Shown: piece by piece, positions 8,214 to 16,528 of the stretch
How positions within the stretch are numbered: position 1 is the stretch's first letter
Layout of the letters: every line of letters starts with the position of its first letter
Origin: an uncultured Burkholderiales bacterium
GTDB lineage: Bacteria; Pseudomonadota; Gammaproteobacteria; Burkholderiales; Burkholderiaceae_C
Direction of reading: 5' to 3'
NCBI GenBank assembly: GCA_903935585.1
Contig: CAIZSE010000031.1
Coordinates: forward strand, 1 to 40,205
Length of the DNA stretch: 40,205 nt
Translations under genes and position numbers: made by a program
The notes under the pieces: model-generated
Databases searched by the model: none
The model's input: only the letters and a program-made list of their open reading frames with translations
Told to the model about the DNA's origin: nothing

Positions 8214-9581
8214 CTAGCGTTGCAAGGCTTCCAGCAGCTTGGCGTGGATGCCGCCAAAGCCGCCATTGCTCATGCACAGCAATTGGTCGCCGGGCTGCAC
8301 CTGGGCCATGACCTGTGCGATCACTTCGTCAATGTTGGTGCCCACTTGCGCTTTTGCGCCCATGGGTGCGAGGGCGGCTGCTGCATCCCAGCCCAGACCA
8401 CCCGAGTGGCAAAAAGCCAGATCGACTTCTTCAAGGCTCCAGGGCAGCTGGGCTTTCATGGTGCCCAGTTTCATGGTGTTGCTGCGCGGCTCGAAGATGG
8501 CCAGGATGCGGGCCTTGCCAACCTGGCGGCGCAAGCCATTGACCGTGGTGCGGATCGCCGTAGGGTGGTGGGCAAAGTCGTCATAGACGGTGATGCCGTT
8601 CACTGTGCCGCGCACTTCCATGCGGCGTTTGACGTTTTCGAAAGTGCCCAGGGCCTGCGCCGCCAAGGCGGGGCTCACGCCCACATGCTCAGCGGCAGCG
8701 ATGGTTGCCAGCGCGTTGAGTTGGTTGTGCACGCCGCCGATGCCCCATTGCACATCGGTCACGGGTTGGCCGGCCTGCAACACTTTGAAGTTGGACGGCT
8801 CGCCTTCGGCCACGAAGTCGCTCACGGTCGATCCAAAACTGCGGACTTCGCTCCAGCAGCCTTGTGCCAGCACGCGCGTCAGGCTTTCCTCCAAGCCGTT
8901 GACCACCACCCGGCCTGAGCCGGGCACGGTGCGCACCAGGTGGTGAAACTGGCGCTCAATGGCGGCCAGGTCGTCAAAAATGTCGGCGTGGTCGAATTCG
9001 AGGTTGTTCAAAATCGCCGTGCGTGGGCGGTAGTGCACGAACTTGCTGCGCTTGTCGAAAAAGGCCGTGTCGTATTCGTCGGCTTCGATCACGAAATACT
9101 TGCCACTGCCCAGGCGGGCAGAGACGCCAAAGTTCAGGGGCACGCCACCGACCAGGAAGCCGGGTTGCAGACCGGCTTGCTCCAGCACCCACGCCAGCAT
9201 CGAGGTGGTGGTGGTTTTGCCGTGCGTGCCAGCAACGGCCAGCACATGGCGGCCCTGCAACACGTGCTCTGACAGCCATTGCGGACCGCTGGTGTAGGGC
9301 GCGCCAGCTTCCAGAATGGCTTCCATCAGCGGGAATTTGGGGTTGCCATCGCCCAGGCTGGCGCGGCTGACGACGTTGCCGATCACGTGCATGTCGGGAT
9401 TCAGGGCCATCTGGTCGGCACCAAAGCCCGCTATCAAGCCAATGCCCAAAGCGCTCAATTGGTCGCTCATGGGGGGGTAGACGCCCGCGTCACAACCGGT
9501 CACCCGGTGTCCGGCTTCCCGTGCCAAGGCGGCCAATCCACCCATGAAGGTGCCACAAATGCCCAGAATATGTATATGCAT
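8214..9581 (-). CDS. mpl: UDP-N-acetylmuramate:L-alanyl-gamma-D-glutamyl-meso-diaminopimelate ligase
   Basis: Mpl reattaches recycled murein tripeptide to UDP-MurNAc, returning cell-wall fragments to peptidoglycan synthesis in the cytoplasm. The 455-residue protein has the Mur ligase architecture: N-terminal Rossmann-like ILGICGTFMGGLAALAREAG, the ATP-binding P-loop GTHGKTTTTSM (about 118-128), EADEYDTAFFDKRSKF, and NLEFDHADIFDDL. The YDDFAHHPTAIRTT block and C-terminal FEPRSNTMKLG are typical of Mpl rather than MurC. It pairs functionally with ampD at 19967-20548, which produces the tripeptide it uses. It diverges from the plus-strand gene at 9644 and converges with the DAHP synthase gene. 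Confidence 0.95.
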   Translation of the reverse strand: MHIHILGICGTFMGGLAALAREAGHRVTGCDAGVYPPMSDQLSALGIGLIAGFGADQMALNPDMHVIGNVVSRASLGDGNPKFPLMEAILEAGAPYTSGPQWLSEHVLQGRHVLAVAGTHGKTTTTSMLAWVLEQAGLQPGFLVGGVPLNFGVSARLGSGKYFVIEADEYDTAFFDKRSKFVHYRPRTAILNNLEFDHADIFDDLAAIERQFHHLVRTVPGSGRVVVNGLEESLTRVLAQGCWSEVRSFGSTVSDFVAEGEPSNFKVLQAGQPVTDVQWGIGGVHNQLNALATIAAAEHVGVSPALAAQALGTFENVKRRMEVRGTVNGITVYDDFAHHPTAIRTTVNGLRRQVGKARILAIFEPRSNTMKLGTMKAQLPWSLEEVDLAFCHSGGLGWDAAAALAPMGAKAQVGTNIDEVIAQVMAQVQPGDQLLCMSNGGFGGIHAKLLEALQR

Positions 9582-9587
9582 GTCCGG

Positions 9588-9593
9588 ATTTTA
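9588..9593 (-). promoter_or_regulatory. Candidate -10 element directly before mpl
   Basis: On the minus strand TAAAAT (9593 to 9588) ends six bases before the mpl ATG at 9581. The only purine-rich candidate is absent; the upstream sequence is a run of C. A leaderless message is therefore likely. Confidence 0.42.
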
Positions 9594-9629
9594 GGGGGGA
9601 TGCAAGCGCTTTCCCGGCTTTCAGCCGGG

Positions 9630-9635
9630 CACAAT
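9630..9635 (+). promoter_or_regulatory. Candidate -10 element before the gene at 9644
   Basis: CACAAT (9630-9635) ends eight bases before the ATG at 9644 and two bases before the in-frame ATG at 9638. The spacing favours 9644 as the start. There is no Shine-Dalgarno sequence. The hexamer is a weaker match than the others in this window. Confidence 0.3.
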
Positions 9636-9643
9636 CCATGTCC

Positions 9644-10228
9644 ATGAACGATGTCGCTCTCGAAATTGCAGCCACTGCCGCCCGCTTGGTGGTGGAAGAA
9701 GGCCTGGCTTTTGGTCCTGCCAAGCACCGCGCCCTCAAAGCGCTCGGCTTGCCTGGCCGGACTGCCTTGCCAACCAACGACGTGGTCGAGTCCGAGGTGC
9801 GCGACTACATTGCCTTGTTTTGCGCCGATACCCAGCCAGCCGAGTTGCGGGCATTGCGCGAACTGGCCCGGGTCTGGTTGTTGCGCCTGAAGGAGTTTCG
9901 TCCGCATTTAGGGGGGGCTGTTTGGCAAGGGTGGGCCACACGTTTGTGTGACATCGACCTGGCCTTATTTTGCGATGACCCCAAATCGGCGGAAATTTCC
10001 CTGATCAACCAGGACCAGCGTTATGAGGTGCAAACCGTTCGGGGCCTGCACGGTGATGACGTGGATGTCTTGAGCTTGCACAGTTTCTGTGAGCCCCTGA
10101 ACGAAGATGTCGGGGTTCACCTGCGCATTTACGATCTGGACGATCTGCGCGGGGCCTTGTTGCCCGATGCACAAGGCCGCTCGCCCCGGGGGGATTTGCA
10201 GGCGCTTGAGCGCCTGCTGACGGCATGA
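9644..10228 (+). CDS. Conserved protein with nucleotidyltransferase-like motif, function unknown
   Basis: The 194-residue protein is soluble by composition, with no signal peptide or membrane segment. I do not recognise a named family. The first 85 residues are helical and Leu/Ala-rich. At about residues 88-110 the stretch GGAVWQGWATRLCDIDLALFCDD resembles the minimal nucleotidyltransferase pattern, a Gly-Gly pair followed about a dozen residues later by D-x-D in a hydrophobic strand. Such folds transfer nucleotides to proteins, RNA or small molecules. The match is short and could be chance. Homologues appear from memory as hypothetical proteins in Burkholderiales. The stop codon overlaps an ATG of the following thioredoxin-like gene, and the two share direction, so they may be co-transcribed. 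An alternative start is the in-frame ATG at 9638. Confidence 0.7.
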   Translation: MNDVALEIAATAARLVVEEGLAFGPAKHRALKALGLPGRTALPTNDVVESEVRDYIALFCADTQPAELRALRELARVWLLRLKEFRPHLGGAVWQGWATRLCDIDLALFCDDPKSAEISLINQDQRYEVQTVRGLHGDDVDVLSLHSFCEPLNEDVGVHLRIYDLDDLRGALLPDAQGRSPRGDLQALERLLTA

Positions 10229-10230
10229 AA

Positions 10231-10236
10231 GACAAT
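10231..10236 (+). promoter_or_regulatory. Candidate internal -10 element before the TlpA-like gene
   Basis: GACAAT (10231-10236) ends six bases before the ATG at 10243. The spacing matches the leaderless pattern seen elsewhere in the window, but the hexamer is weak and this may be chance. Confidence 0.25.
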
Positions 10237-10242
10237 TTAGAG

Positions 10243-10785
10243 ATGAACAATCAAAGCTCTGGTGCTTCAAGGCGCAATCTGATTTTGGGTGTCGGTTCGG
10301 CTGCAGCCGTGGTCGGTGTGGGGGTGGCCCTGCGTCGTTTTGAGCCCCAGCCTGTGACCGCAACGGCTGCTCACCCGGTGTGGGCCCAGCAGTTTGAGAC
10401 GCCATCTGGCGAGGGGCTGGGGATGGCCAGTTTTCAGGGCAAACCCCTTTTGCTGAATTTCTGGGCCACATGGTGCCCGCCTTGTGTCGATGAACTGCCG
10501 ATGATTGACGCCTTCTGGCGCGAAAATTCAGCCAACGGCCACCAAGTTGTGGCTTTGGCCATCGACCAGCCCAGTGCTGTACGCCGTTTCATCGCCCGGC
10601 AGCCCCTCGGATTTCCGATTGGTATGGCCGGACTGGGAGGGACCGAGTTGGCCAAATTGTTGGGCAATGCCACAGGAGGATTGCCTTTTACGGTTTTTTT
10701 CAAGGCAGATAGCAGCATTTGGCGACAAAAAATGGGGCAATTGACGCCGGATGATCTCGCGCAATGGCGCAGCGCACAAGGCTGA
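10243..10785 (+). CDS. TlpA-like thioredoxin-family protein, exported
   Basis: A thiol-disulfide oxidoreductase of the TlpA/ResA group, expected to act outside the cytoplasmic membrane. The N-terminus has SRRNLIL followed by a hydrophobic stretch (GVGSAAAVVGVGVAL), which looks like a twin-arginine signal or an uncleaved anchor. The redox motif WATWCPPC (CxxC) is at about residues 72-79 of the mature-like region and is followed by DELPMIDAFW, typical of TlpA. The cis-proline loop is represented by GGLPFTVFF. Roles in cytochrome c maturation or other disulfide reduction are known for the family; the partner here is unknown. An earlier in-frame ATG at 10225 overlaps the previous stop codon and is also possible. 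Total length is 180 residues from 10243. Confidence 0.85.
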   Translation: MNNQSSGASRRNLILGVGSAAAVVGVGVALRRFEPQPVTATAAHPVWAQQFETPSGEGLGMASFQGKPLLLNFWATWCPPCVDELPMIDAFWRENSANGHQVVALAIDQPSAVRRFIARQPLGFPIGMAGLGGTELAKLLGNATGGLPFTVFFKADSSIWRQKMGQLTPDDLAQWRSAQG

Positions 10786-10945
10786 GGCCTTGCAGGCTGT
10801 AGGCGGAGCATGTTGTCACTTGATGATGCGTCTGCTTGCTTTGAAACCCAGCCCAATTCCAAACTTTAAAGACAATTTCAAGGGACGTTGTTGAAATTTA
10901 GTGTAAATTCAGTCAATTACCTGTACTCGCTGCTTTGGAGGCTCC

Positions 10946-11395
10946 ATGGATTTACGCAAACTTAAAACCCTGATTGACTTGGTGTCCGATTCGAATGTGT
11001 CGGAGCTGGAAATCACCGAAGCCGAAGGCAAAGTCCGGATCGTCAAGAGCATGGGCGTGGCCGCACCCTTGGTGATGCAACAAGCCGCACCCGTTGCGGC
11101 GGCTTTGGCACCTGCACCGGTGGCTGCGGTAGAGGCCCCCGTTGCCGTTGTGGCACCTGCTGGCCATGCGGTCAAATCACCCATGGTGGGCACTTTCTAC
11201 CGATCTTCCAGTCCTGGGTCTGCCCCGTTCATCCAGATTGGCTCTGTGGTCAAAGAGGGCGACACCCTGTGCATCATCGAAGCCATGAAGATTCTCAACG
11301 AGATCGAGTCCGACAAGGCCGGCACCGTGACACAGATTCTGTGTGAAAACGGCCAGGCGGTGGAATACGGTCAGCCTTTGTTCATCGTCGAATAA
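10946..11395 (+). CDS. accB: Acetyl-CoA carboxylase biotin carboxyl carrier protein
   Basis: AccB carries the biotin on which CO2 is loaded by AccC and passed to acetyl-CoA by the AccAD transferase, the first step of fatty acid synthesis. The 149-residue protein has an N-terminal helical region, an Ala/Pro/Val-rich linker (about 40-73), and a biotinyl domain with [10 protein letters not shown], where K115 is the biotinylated lysine. A strong Shine-Dalgarno GGAGG at 10937-10941 precedes the ATG. The 160 bases upstream (10786-10945) hold no gene and probably the accBC promoter. accC follows after 15 bases in the usual order. Confidence 0.97.
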   Translation: MDLRKLKTLIDLVSDSNVSELEITEAEGKVRIVKSMGVAAPLVMQQAAPVAAALAPAPVAAVEAPVAVVAPAGHAVKSPMVGTFYRSSSPGSAPFIQIGSVVKEGDTLCIIEAMKILNEIESDKAGTVTQILCENGQAVEYGQPLFIVE

Positions 11396-11410
11396 GCAAA
11401 CGGGGATTTC

Positions 11411-12760
11411 ATGTTCAAGAAAATCCTGGTGGCCAACCGAGGCGAAATTGCCTTGCGCATCCAGCGCGCGTGCCGTGAGCTGGGCGTCAAGGCGGTGATG
11501 GTTTACTCCGAAGCCGACAAAGAAGCCAAATATGTCAAATTGGCCGAGGAGGCTGTTTGTATAGGCCCTGCGGCCTCGCCGTTGAGCTACCTCAACATGC
11601 CCGCCATCATCTCGGCCGCCGAAGTGACCGATGCCGAAGCGATTCACCCTGGTTATGGCTTTTTAAGCGAAAACGCCGATTTTGCAGAGCGTGTCGAAAA
11701 AAGCGGTTTCCAGTTCATTGGCCCCTCACCCGAGTCGATCCGAATCATGGGAGACAAGGTCTCGGCCAAGCAATCCATGATCCGTGCCGGCGTGCCTTGC
11801 GTGCCGGGTTCAGAAGGCGAGTTGCCCGATGATCCGGTTCACATACGCCGCATTGCCAAATCGGTTGGCTACCCGGTGATCATCAAGGCAGCAGGCGGCG
11901 GCGGTGGTCGCGGCATGCGTGTGGTGCACACCGAAGCGGCATTGATCAATGCCGTTCAGATGACCAAGGCCGAGGCGGGGGCCGCTTTTGGCAATCCTGC
12001 GGTTTACATGGAAAAGTTCCTGCAGAACCCGCGCCACATCGAGATACAGATCCTGGCCGACAAGCACAAGAACGTGGTCTACCTCGGCGAGCGCGATTGC
12101 TCCATGCAGCGCCGCCACCAAAAGGTGATCGAAGAAGCGCCAGCGCCTGGCGTTCCCCGCAAGCTGATCGAGAAAATCGGTGAACGTTGCGTGGCGGCAT
12201 GCAAAAAAATCAACTACCGTGGCGCTGGAACTTTCGAGTTCCTGTATGAAAACGGTGAGTTTTACTTCATCGAGATGAACACCCGCGTGCAGGTCGAGCA
12301 TCCGGTGACAGAGTGGGTCACCGGCATCGACATCGTGAAAACGCAGATCATGGTGGCTGCGGGCGAAAAACTGCCCTTTACCCAACGCCAGATCCAGATT
12401 CGTGGCCACGCCATTGAGTGCCGTGTGAACGCGGAAGACCCCTTCAAGTTCACGCCATCCCCTGGCCGGATCACCTCTTGGCACATGCCCGGTGGCCCTG
12501 GTGTGCGTGTCGATTCGCATGCCTACAACAATTATTTCGTGCCGCCCAATTACGATTCGATGATCGGCAAATTGATTGTTCATGGCGATACCCGCGAGCA
12601 GGCCCTTGCCCGTATGCAGACGGCTTTGGCCGAGACCGTGATCGAGGGGATCAACACCAACATCCCTTTGCACCGCGAGTTGATGGTGGATGCCAAATTC
12701 ATGCAGGGCGGCACCAACATTCACTATCTTGAACACTGGCTGAGCCAGCACAAGCGCTGA
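11411..12760 (+). CDS. accC: Acetyl-CoA carboxylase biotin carboxylase subunit
   Basis: AccC carboxylates the biotin of AccB using ATP and bicarbonate. The 449-residue protein has the expected length and order: N-terminal [36 protein letters not shown], the ATP-grasp glycine loop [10 protein letters not shown] (about 159-168), [19 protein letters not shown], and [14 protein letters not shown] with catalytic-site residues. The C-terminal biotin carboxylase domain contains [11 protein letters not shown] and [10 protein letters not shown]. The start is the ATG at 11411, 15 bases after accB. prmA follows after six bases, so the three genes probably share a message. Confidence 0.98.
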   Translation: MFKKILVANRGEIALRIQRACRELGVKAVMVYSEADKEAKYVKLAEEAVCIGPAASPLSYLNMPAIISAAEVTDAEAIHPGYGFLSENADFAERVEKSGFQFIGPSPESIRIMGDKVSAKQSMIRAGVPCVPGSEGELPDDPVHIRRIAKSVGYPVIIKAAGGGGGRGMRVVHTEAALINAVQMTKAEAGAAFGNPAVYMEKFLQNPRHIEIQILADKHKNVVYLGERDCSMQRRHQKVIEEAPAPGVPRKLIEKIGERCVAACKKINYRGAGTFEFLYENGEFYFIEMNTRVQVEHPVTEWVTGIDIVKTQIMVAAGEKLPFTQRQIQIRGHAIECRVNAEDPFKFTPSPGRITSWHMPGGPGVRVDSHAYNNYFVPPNYDSMIGKLIVHGDTREQALARMQTALAETVIEGINTNIPLHRELMVDAKFMQGGTNIHYLEHWLSQHKR

Positions 12761-12766
12761 AACCTT

Positions 12767-13663
12767 ATGTTTGAACTGAGCCTGTTGTGCCCCGAGGACC
12801 GTGTGGATGTTCTGAGCGATGCCCTGGACGCCCTGGATGCCTTGAGCGTGTCGGTTGAAGACGCCGATGCGCAGACCCCTGCGGAGCAGGCTTTGTTTGG
12901 AGAGCCCGGCATGCCGCCTCCCAAAGACGGCTGGCAACGGTCGCGCATGGCGGCACTGTTTGCGCAAGAGTCACAAGCCCAAGAGGCGCTTCAGTTACTT
13001 TCTGCGCAAGACTTCTTTGAAGCTTGTCACATGGTCGGTGTTCAGGCTGTCGCAGATCAGGACTGGGTTCGTTTAACCCAATCGCAGTTTGCCCCGGTTG
13101 AAATCACGCCCGATTTCTGGATCGTGCCTACTTGGCACCAACCACCCGCGCAAGCCCGACAGATCATTCGTCTCGACCCTGGTCTGGCATTTGGCACTGG
13201 AACTCACCCCACCACCCGCATGTGTTTACGCTGGATTGCAAAGCATGGTGTGCAGGGCCAGCGGGTGCTGGACTACGGTTGCGGTTCCGGCATCCTCGCC
13301 ATTGGGGCTGCCAAATACGGCGCACAGGAAATCGATGCCGTTGACATCGACGATGCCGCTGTAACGTCCACAGTTCTCAATGCCGAAGCCAACGGCGTGA
13401 GCTTGGTCGCTGGCCTGCCTGAAAAAGCGCAAGGTCAATACCAAACGGTTCTGGCCAACATCTTGGCCTCGCCGCTCAAGGTTTTGGCACCCCTGTTGGT
13501 TTCTTATGTGGCCTCAGGTGGTTCCTTGGTGCTTGCAGGCATATTGGAGCGCCAGGCCGATGAACTGAAGGCCGCATACGCTCCCTGGATCCAATTGGAA
13601 GTTGCCGACAGCGAAGACGGCTGGATCCTGATGACGGCAACATCGCCAGTCGCGCTGGCTTGA
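12767..13663 (+). CDS. prmA: Ribosomal protein L11 methyltransferase
   Basis: PrmA trimethylates lysines and the N-terminus of ribosomal protein L11 using S-adenosylmethionine. The 298-residue protein contains the PrmA-specific block RLDPGLAFGTGTHPTTRMCL (about 134-153) followed by the SAM-binding motif VLDYGCGSGILAIGAAKYGA and the acidic DAVDIDDAAV. The catalytic-site motif VLANILASPLKVLAP is also present, close to the family's NIL signature. The N-terminal L11-recognition domain is acidic (LSLLCPEDRVDVLSDALDALD). It lies six bases after accC, as in many Burkholderiales, and about 40 bases before the DUF3426 gene. Confidence 0.96.
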   Translation: MFELSLLCPEDRVDVLSDALDALDALSVSVEDADAQTPAEQALFGEPGMPPPKDGWQRSRMAALFAQESQAQEALQLLSAQDFFEACHMVGVQAVADQDWVRLTQSQFAPVEITPDFWIVPTWHQPPAQARQIIRLDPGLAFGTGTHPTTRMCLRWIAKHGVQGQRVLDYGCGSGILAIGAAKYGAQEIDAVDIDDAAVTSTVLNAEANGVSLVAGLPEKAQGQYQTVLANILASPLKVLAPLLVSYVASGGSLVLAGILERQADELKAAYAPWIQLEVADSEDGWILMTATSPVALA

Positions 13664-13703
13664 TCTGTGGGGTGCCGGTGTTGGCCATGATTCTGCACAT
13701 GCC

Positions 13704-14534
13704 ATGAGTTGGGTCACCCGCTGCCCGAAATGTGGCACCACTTACAAAGTGGTGCCCGATCAGCTGAAAATTGCACAGGGGTGGCTGCGTTGTGGTCAAT
13801 GCCAGCATGCATTTGACAGCACAGGCTTGATCGTGGCCTGGCCTGAACCCGTCCATGGTTCACCAGGCGAAATTGTTGCTGAGGAGGCCGTTGAAAGACT
13901 CATCATCGATGAGTTGCTCAAGCAGGAAGATCGATCCCCTGATGTTCAGACAGTTTCTGCTTTCGCTTCCTTTGAAGAAGCGCTCTCTACATTCAAGCCA
14001 CTCTCGCCATTGGAATTGCCATTGCCATTGGAGCGTGGGGCCGATCAGACGGATACGTCGCAGCCTCAGCGAAGTAAGTCGGGTGCGTGGGTCCCTAAAT
14101 GGGTTGCTGCAGCCTTGTTGTTCACTCTCGCATTTCAGTGGATTTGGATGGAGCGGCAAACGCTGGTGGAAAAGAACCCACATGTCGCCCAAATTTTGCA
14201 CGCGGTCTGTCGTGTACTTGCCTGTGAAATCTTGCCGCTGCAAGTTCGCGATGGCGTGGTCATCGAAAACTCCAGTCTGATGCCGCAGGGGGATGGGTTT
14301 TTGCTAAGTTGGTCAGTGCGCAACGCCACATCGCATCCCCTGCAGATGCCGGCCCTTGAGTTGACACTGTTGAGTGCTCAGGACAAAACCCTTGTGCGGC
14401 GCGTTTTCCCTGTGTCGGAGATTGAGGCGCCTACTGCTTTGGCGCCAGGAGAAACTTTGGAGGGCCAATTGCAAATCATGCCCGAAGCAGGTTTGTCGCC
14501 ATCGGGTTACCGGCTCCTCGGTTTTTATCCCTGA
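13704..14534 (+). CDS. DUF3426 zinc-ribbon membrane protein
   Basis: The 276-residue protein begins with a zinc-ribbon of the MJ0042 type: C7-x2-C10 and C30-x2-C33 in RCPKCGTTYKV and LRCGQCQHAF. A disordered, Glu/Ser/Pro-rich linker (about 45-128) follows, then one transmembrane segment (about 133-148), and a periplasmic beta-rich domain with LSWSVRNATSHPLQMPALELTLL and a C-terminal SGYRLLGFYP that matches DUF3426. The topology, cytoplasmic zinc ribbon plus periplasmic domain, is common to the family. Its biochemical role is unknown. The position after accB-accC-prmA is conserved in Burkholderiales to my knowledge. No terminator for the plus strand is obvious after it. Confidence 0.88.
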   Translation: MSWVTRCPKCGTTYKVVPDQLKIAQGWLRCGQCQHAFDSTGLIVAWPEPVHGSPGEIVAEEAVERLIIDELLKQEDRSPDVQTVSAFASFEEALSTFKPLSPLELPLPLERGADQTDTSQPQRSKSGAWVPKWVAAALLFTLAFQWIWMERQTLVEKNPHVAQILHAVCRVLACEILPLQVRDGVVIENSSLMPQGDGFLLSWSVRNATSHPLQMPALELTLLSAQDKTLVRRVFPVSEIEAPTALAPGETLEGQLQIMPEAGLSPSGYRLLGFYP

Positions 14535-14583
14535 TTTTGAAATCCTGAGCATGTGAGGTTGATCCTCGATGCACGCAACCCAT

Positions 14584-14614
14584 AAAAAAACCCAACACCG
14601 TTTCCAGTGTTGGG
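14584..14614 (-). terminator. Intrinsic terminator of the H1-like gene
   Basis: Read on the minus strand, CCCAACAC (14614-14607) pairs with GTGTTGGG (14598-14591) around an eight-base loop, followed by seven T (14590-14584). It lies 30 bases beyond the H1-like stop. On the plus strand the hairpin is followed only by CTTTAG, so it is a poor terminator for DUF3426. Confidence 0.85.
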
Positions 14615-14644
14615 CTTTAGGGCTACTCGCGCCTAACAGTTGAA

Positions 14645-15157
14645 TCAGGGCTTCGCGGCCGAAGGAAACGGCCATGCAGCTTGAGGATTCAGTGTGGTTT
14701 GTGCAGCGGGGGCAGCGGGTGCTTTGGATGCCTTCTTTGCAGCCGGCTTTTTAGCAGCCTTTTTCACAGCCGGTTTTTTAGCGGCTGGCTTTTTTGCAGC
14801 AGCTTTTTTGGCGGCAGCTTTTTTAGCCGGGGCAGCTTTTTTGGCTGCTGGCTTTTTGGCGGCTGCTTTTTTAGGAGCAGCTTTTTTAGCCGGTGCAGCT
14901 TTTTTCGCTGCTGGCTTTTTGGCGGCTACTTTTTTAGGAGCAGCTTTTTTAGCCGGGGCAGCTTTTTTGGCTGCTGGCTTTTTAGCGGCTACTTTTTTAG
15001 GAGCAGCTTTTTTAGCCGGTGCAGCTTTTTTGGCTGCTGGCTTTTTGGCGGCTACTTTTTTAGCCGGAGCCGCTTTCTTAGCGGCTGGTTTTTTGGCCAT
15101 AACGGCCTTTTTCGCTGGAGCAGCTTTTTTTGCCGCTACTTTTTTTGCAGTTGCCAT
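14645..15157 (-). CDS. Lysine/alanine/proline-rich histone H1-like protein
   Basis: The 170-residue protein consists almost entirely of K, A and P arranged in AAKKPAAKK and AAPAKKAAPKK units; the first 140 residues have no acidic residue. A 21-residue unit (VAAKKPAAKKAAPAKKAAPKK) recurs about three times. This matches bacterial H1-like nucleoid proteins (HC1/HC2, AlgP, BpH1 type), which bind DNA through a disordered basic tail. The last 28 residues differ (ASKAPAAPAAQTTLNPQAAW...), a non-repetitive tail. The ATG at 15157 is chosen for the GGAG Shine-Dalgarno sequence eight bases upstream rather than the in-frame start at 15175. It is an independent unit with its own terminator. Open frames on the other strand across this gene are a by-product of its composition. 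Confidence 0.9.
   Translation of the reverse strand: MATAKKVAAKKAAPAKKAVMAKKPAAKKAAPAKKVAAKKPAAKKAAPAKKAAPKKVAAKKPAAKKAAPAKKAAPKKVAAKKPAAKKAAPAKKAAPKKAAAKKPAAKKAAPAKKAAAKKAAAKKPAAKKPAVKKAAKKPAAKKASKAPAAPAAQTTLNPQAAWPFPSAAKP
14858..15066 (-). repeat. 63-bp tandem repeat array inside the H1-like gene
   Basis: The plus-strand sequence GGCGGCT(A/G)CTTTTTT recurs at 14858, 14921, 14984 (with A for the first G) and 15047, exactly 63 bases apart, with near-identical sequence between. Each unit encodes 21 residues, so unit gain or loss keeps the frame. Confidence 0.85.
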
Positions 15158-15232
15158 GGTTTTCTCCTTGATCAAGTTGAGAACTCAACGGAAAGGGAAC
15201 GCTTGGTGCTTGTTGGATTGCACAAAGCGATC

Positions 15233-15262
15233 CATGGTGCTGAGGAAGCCCTCAACACCATG
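15233..15262. repeat. Inverted repeat between nrdB and the H1-like gene
   Basis: A 13-base inverted repeat (15233-15245 with 15250-15262) with one mismatch closes a four-base loop AAGC. It has no T run on either side, so it is unlikely to be a terminator. Role unknown. Confidence 0.6.
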
Positions 15263-15273
15263 AACGCAGTAAA

Positions 15274-15312
15274 GCCACACCGCATATCGCCCGAAGGCGA
15301 TGTGGAATGTGG
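15274..15312 (-). terminator. Hairpin with UUCG loop downstream of nrdB
   Basis: Read on the minus strand, a nine-pair stem (CACATCGCC with GGCGATATG, one G-U pair) closes a TTCG loop in the very stable C(UUCG)G context. An outer helix GCCACA/TGTGGC extends it. It starts 38 bases past the nrdB stop codon and is followed by CTTTAC, a weak U tract, so it may be a terminator or an mRNA-end stabiliser. Confidence 0.6.
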
Positions 15313-15349
15313 CTTGAAAAGGGGGTTCATTCGACAGGTTTTCAGAAAA

Positions 15350-16477
15350 TCAGTCCCAGGACAAAGCCCCACCGGATTGGTATTCAATGACCCGGGTTTC
15401 AAAGAAATTACGTTCTTTTTTCAGATCGATCATTTCGCTCATCCATGGGAACGGATTCTCTTCGTTCGGGAACAGTGCCTCAAGGCCAATCTGAACGGCT
15501 CGTCGGTTGGCTATATAACGCAAGTAGCCTTTAAACATGGATGCATTCATGCCCAGCACGCCACGGGGCATGGTGTCTTCGGCGTAACGGTATTCGAGTT
15601 CAACCGCTTGAAGGAATAGATCCTTGATTTCCGCCTTGAACTCTGCTGTCCAAAGTTGTGGATTTTCGAGTTTGATGGTGTTGATCAGATCAATGCCGAA
15701 ATTGCAGTGCATGGATTCGTCGCGCAGGATGTACTGGTATTGCTCTGCCGCACCCGTCATCTTGTTTTGGCGACCCAAGGCCAAAATTTGTGTGAATCCG
15801 ACGTAGAAAAACAGGCCTTCCATGAGGCAAGCAAATACGATCAAAGACTTCAGCAGAACCTGGTCGTTTTGCAAGGTGCCAGTCTTGAAATGGGGGTCCA
15901 TGATCACGTTGATGAACGGGATCAGGAACTCGTCCTTGTCGCGAATGGATTTGATTTCGTTATAGGCGTTGAAGATATCGCTTTCGTCCAGACCCAGGGA
16001 CTCTACGATGTATTGGTAGGCGTGGGTGTGAATGGCTTCTTCAAACGCCTGGCGCAACAAGAACTGACGGCATTCCGGCGCTGTGATGTGGCGGTAAGTA
16101 CCCAGCGTGATGTTGTTGGCAGCCAAAGAGTCTGCTGTCACAAAGAAGCCGAGGTTTCGTTTGACGATGCGCCGCTCATCTTCGGTCAGGCCGTTAGGGT
16201 CTTTCCAGAGGGCGATGTCGCGGTTCATGTTCACTTCCTGCGGCATCCAGTGGTTGGCGCAGGTAGCCAGGTATTTTTCCCAAGCCCATTTGTATTTAAA
16301 AGGCACGAGTTGATTGACGTCGGTCTGGCCGTTGATGATGCGTTTGTCAGCCGCATTCATGCGGCGAGGACTTGCAGTTGAAGATGCGGCGGCAGGTGCT
16401 GTTGTTTCATCAGCACCAGAAAAAGAAGGCATCGCAGTTTGCGGCGCAGATTTGACTTGATCGTCCCAGGACAACAT
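15350..16477 (-). CDS. nrdB: Ribonucleoside-diphosphate reductase, beta subunit (class Ia)
   Basis: NrdB holds the di-iron centre and tyrosyl radical that activates NrdA for making deoxyribonucleotides. The 375-residue protein has the metal ligands and radical residue in E. coli-like spacing: D116, E147-x2-H150-x3-Y154 (EAIHTHAY), E220, and E254-x2-H257 (DESMH). Y154 is the presumed radical tyrosine, so it is a tyrosyl-radical enzyme. The N-terminal 40 residues are Ala/Ser/Thr-rich and probably flexible. The C-terminal tail ends with [18 protein letters not shown], which would dock into NrdA. It lies 141 bases downstream of nrdA on the same strand, with a hairpin in the gap, and most likely shares the nrdA promoter. 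Confidence 0.97.
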   Translation of the reverse strand: MLSWDDQVKSAPQTAMPSFSGADETTAPAAASSTASPRRMNAADKRIINGQTDVNQLVPFKYKWAWEKYLATCANHWMPQEVNMNRDIALWKDPNGLTEDERRIVKRNLGFFVTADSLAANNITLGTYRHITAPECRQFLLRQAFEEAIHTHAYQYIVESLGLDESDIFNAYNEIKSIRDKDEFLIPFINVIMDPHFKTGTLQNDQVLLKSLIVFACLMEGLFFYVGFTQILALGRQNKMTGAAEQYQYILRDESMHCNFGIDLINTIKLENPQLWTAEFKAEIKDLFLQAVELEYRYAEDTMPRGVLGMNASMFKGYLRYIANRRAVQIGLEALFPNEENPFPWMSEMIDLKKERNFFETRVIEYQSGGALSWD

Positions 16478-16528
16478 AAAAAATTCCAGTTCTCAAATTA
16501 TGAAAGCAAGCGCATCAAATGCAAAGAA

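Noticed and set aside
10861-10925. Clear sigma-70 promoter for accBC
   Set aside because: TTGAAA at 10891-10896 has no good -10 at 16-18 bases (CAATTA at 10914 is poor); a promoter must exist here but I cannot place it.
14591-14614. Terminator for the plus-strand DUF3426 gene
   Set aside because: On that strand the hairpin is followed by CTTTAGGG with no U run; the T run lies on the minus strand, so it serves the H1-like gene.
14681-15619. Long plus-strand open frames (up to 312 codons) opposite the H1-like gene and nrdB
   Set aside because: The minus strand encodes recognisable proteins with proper starts and a terminator; the opposite frames are Phe/Ala/Gly-rich mirror products of the KAP repeats and of nrdB codons.
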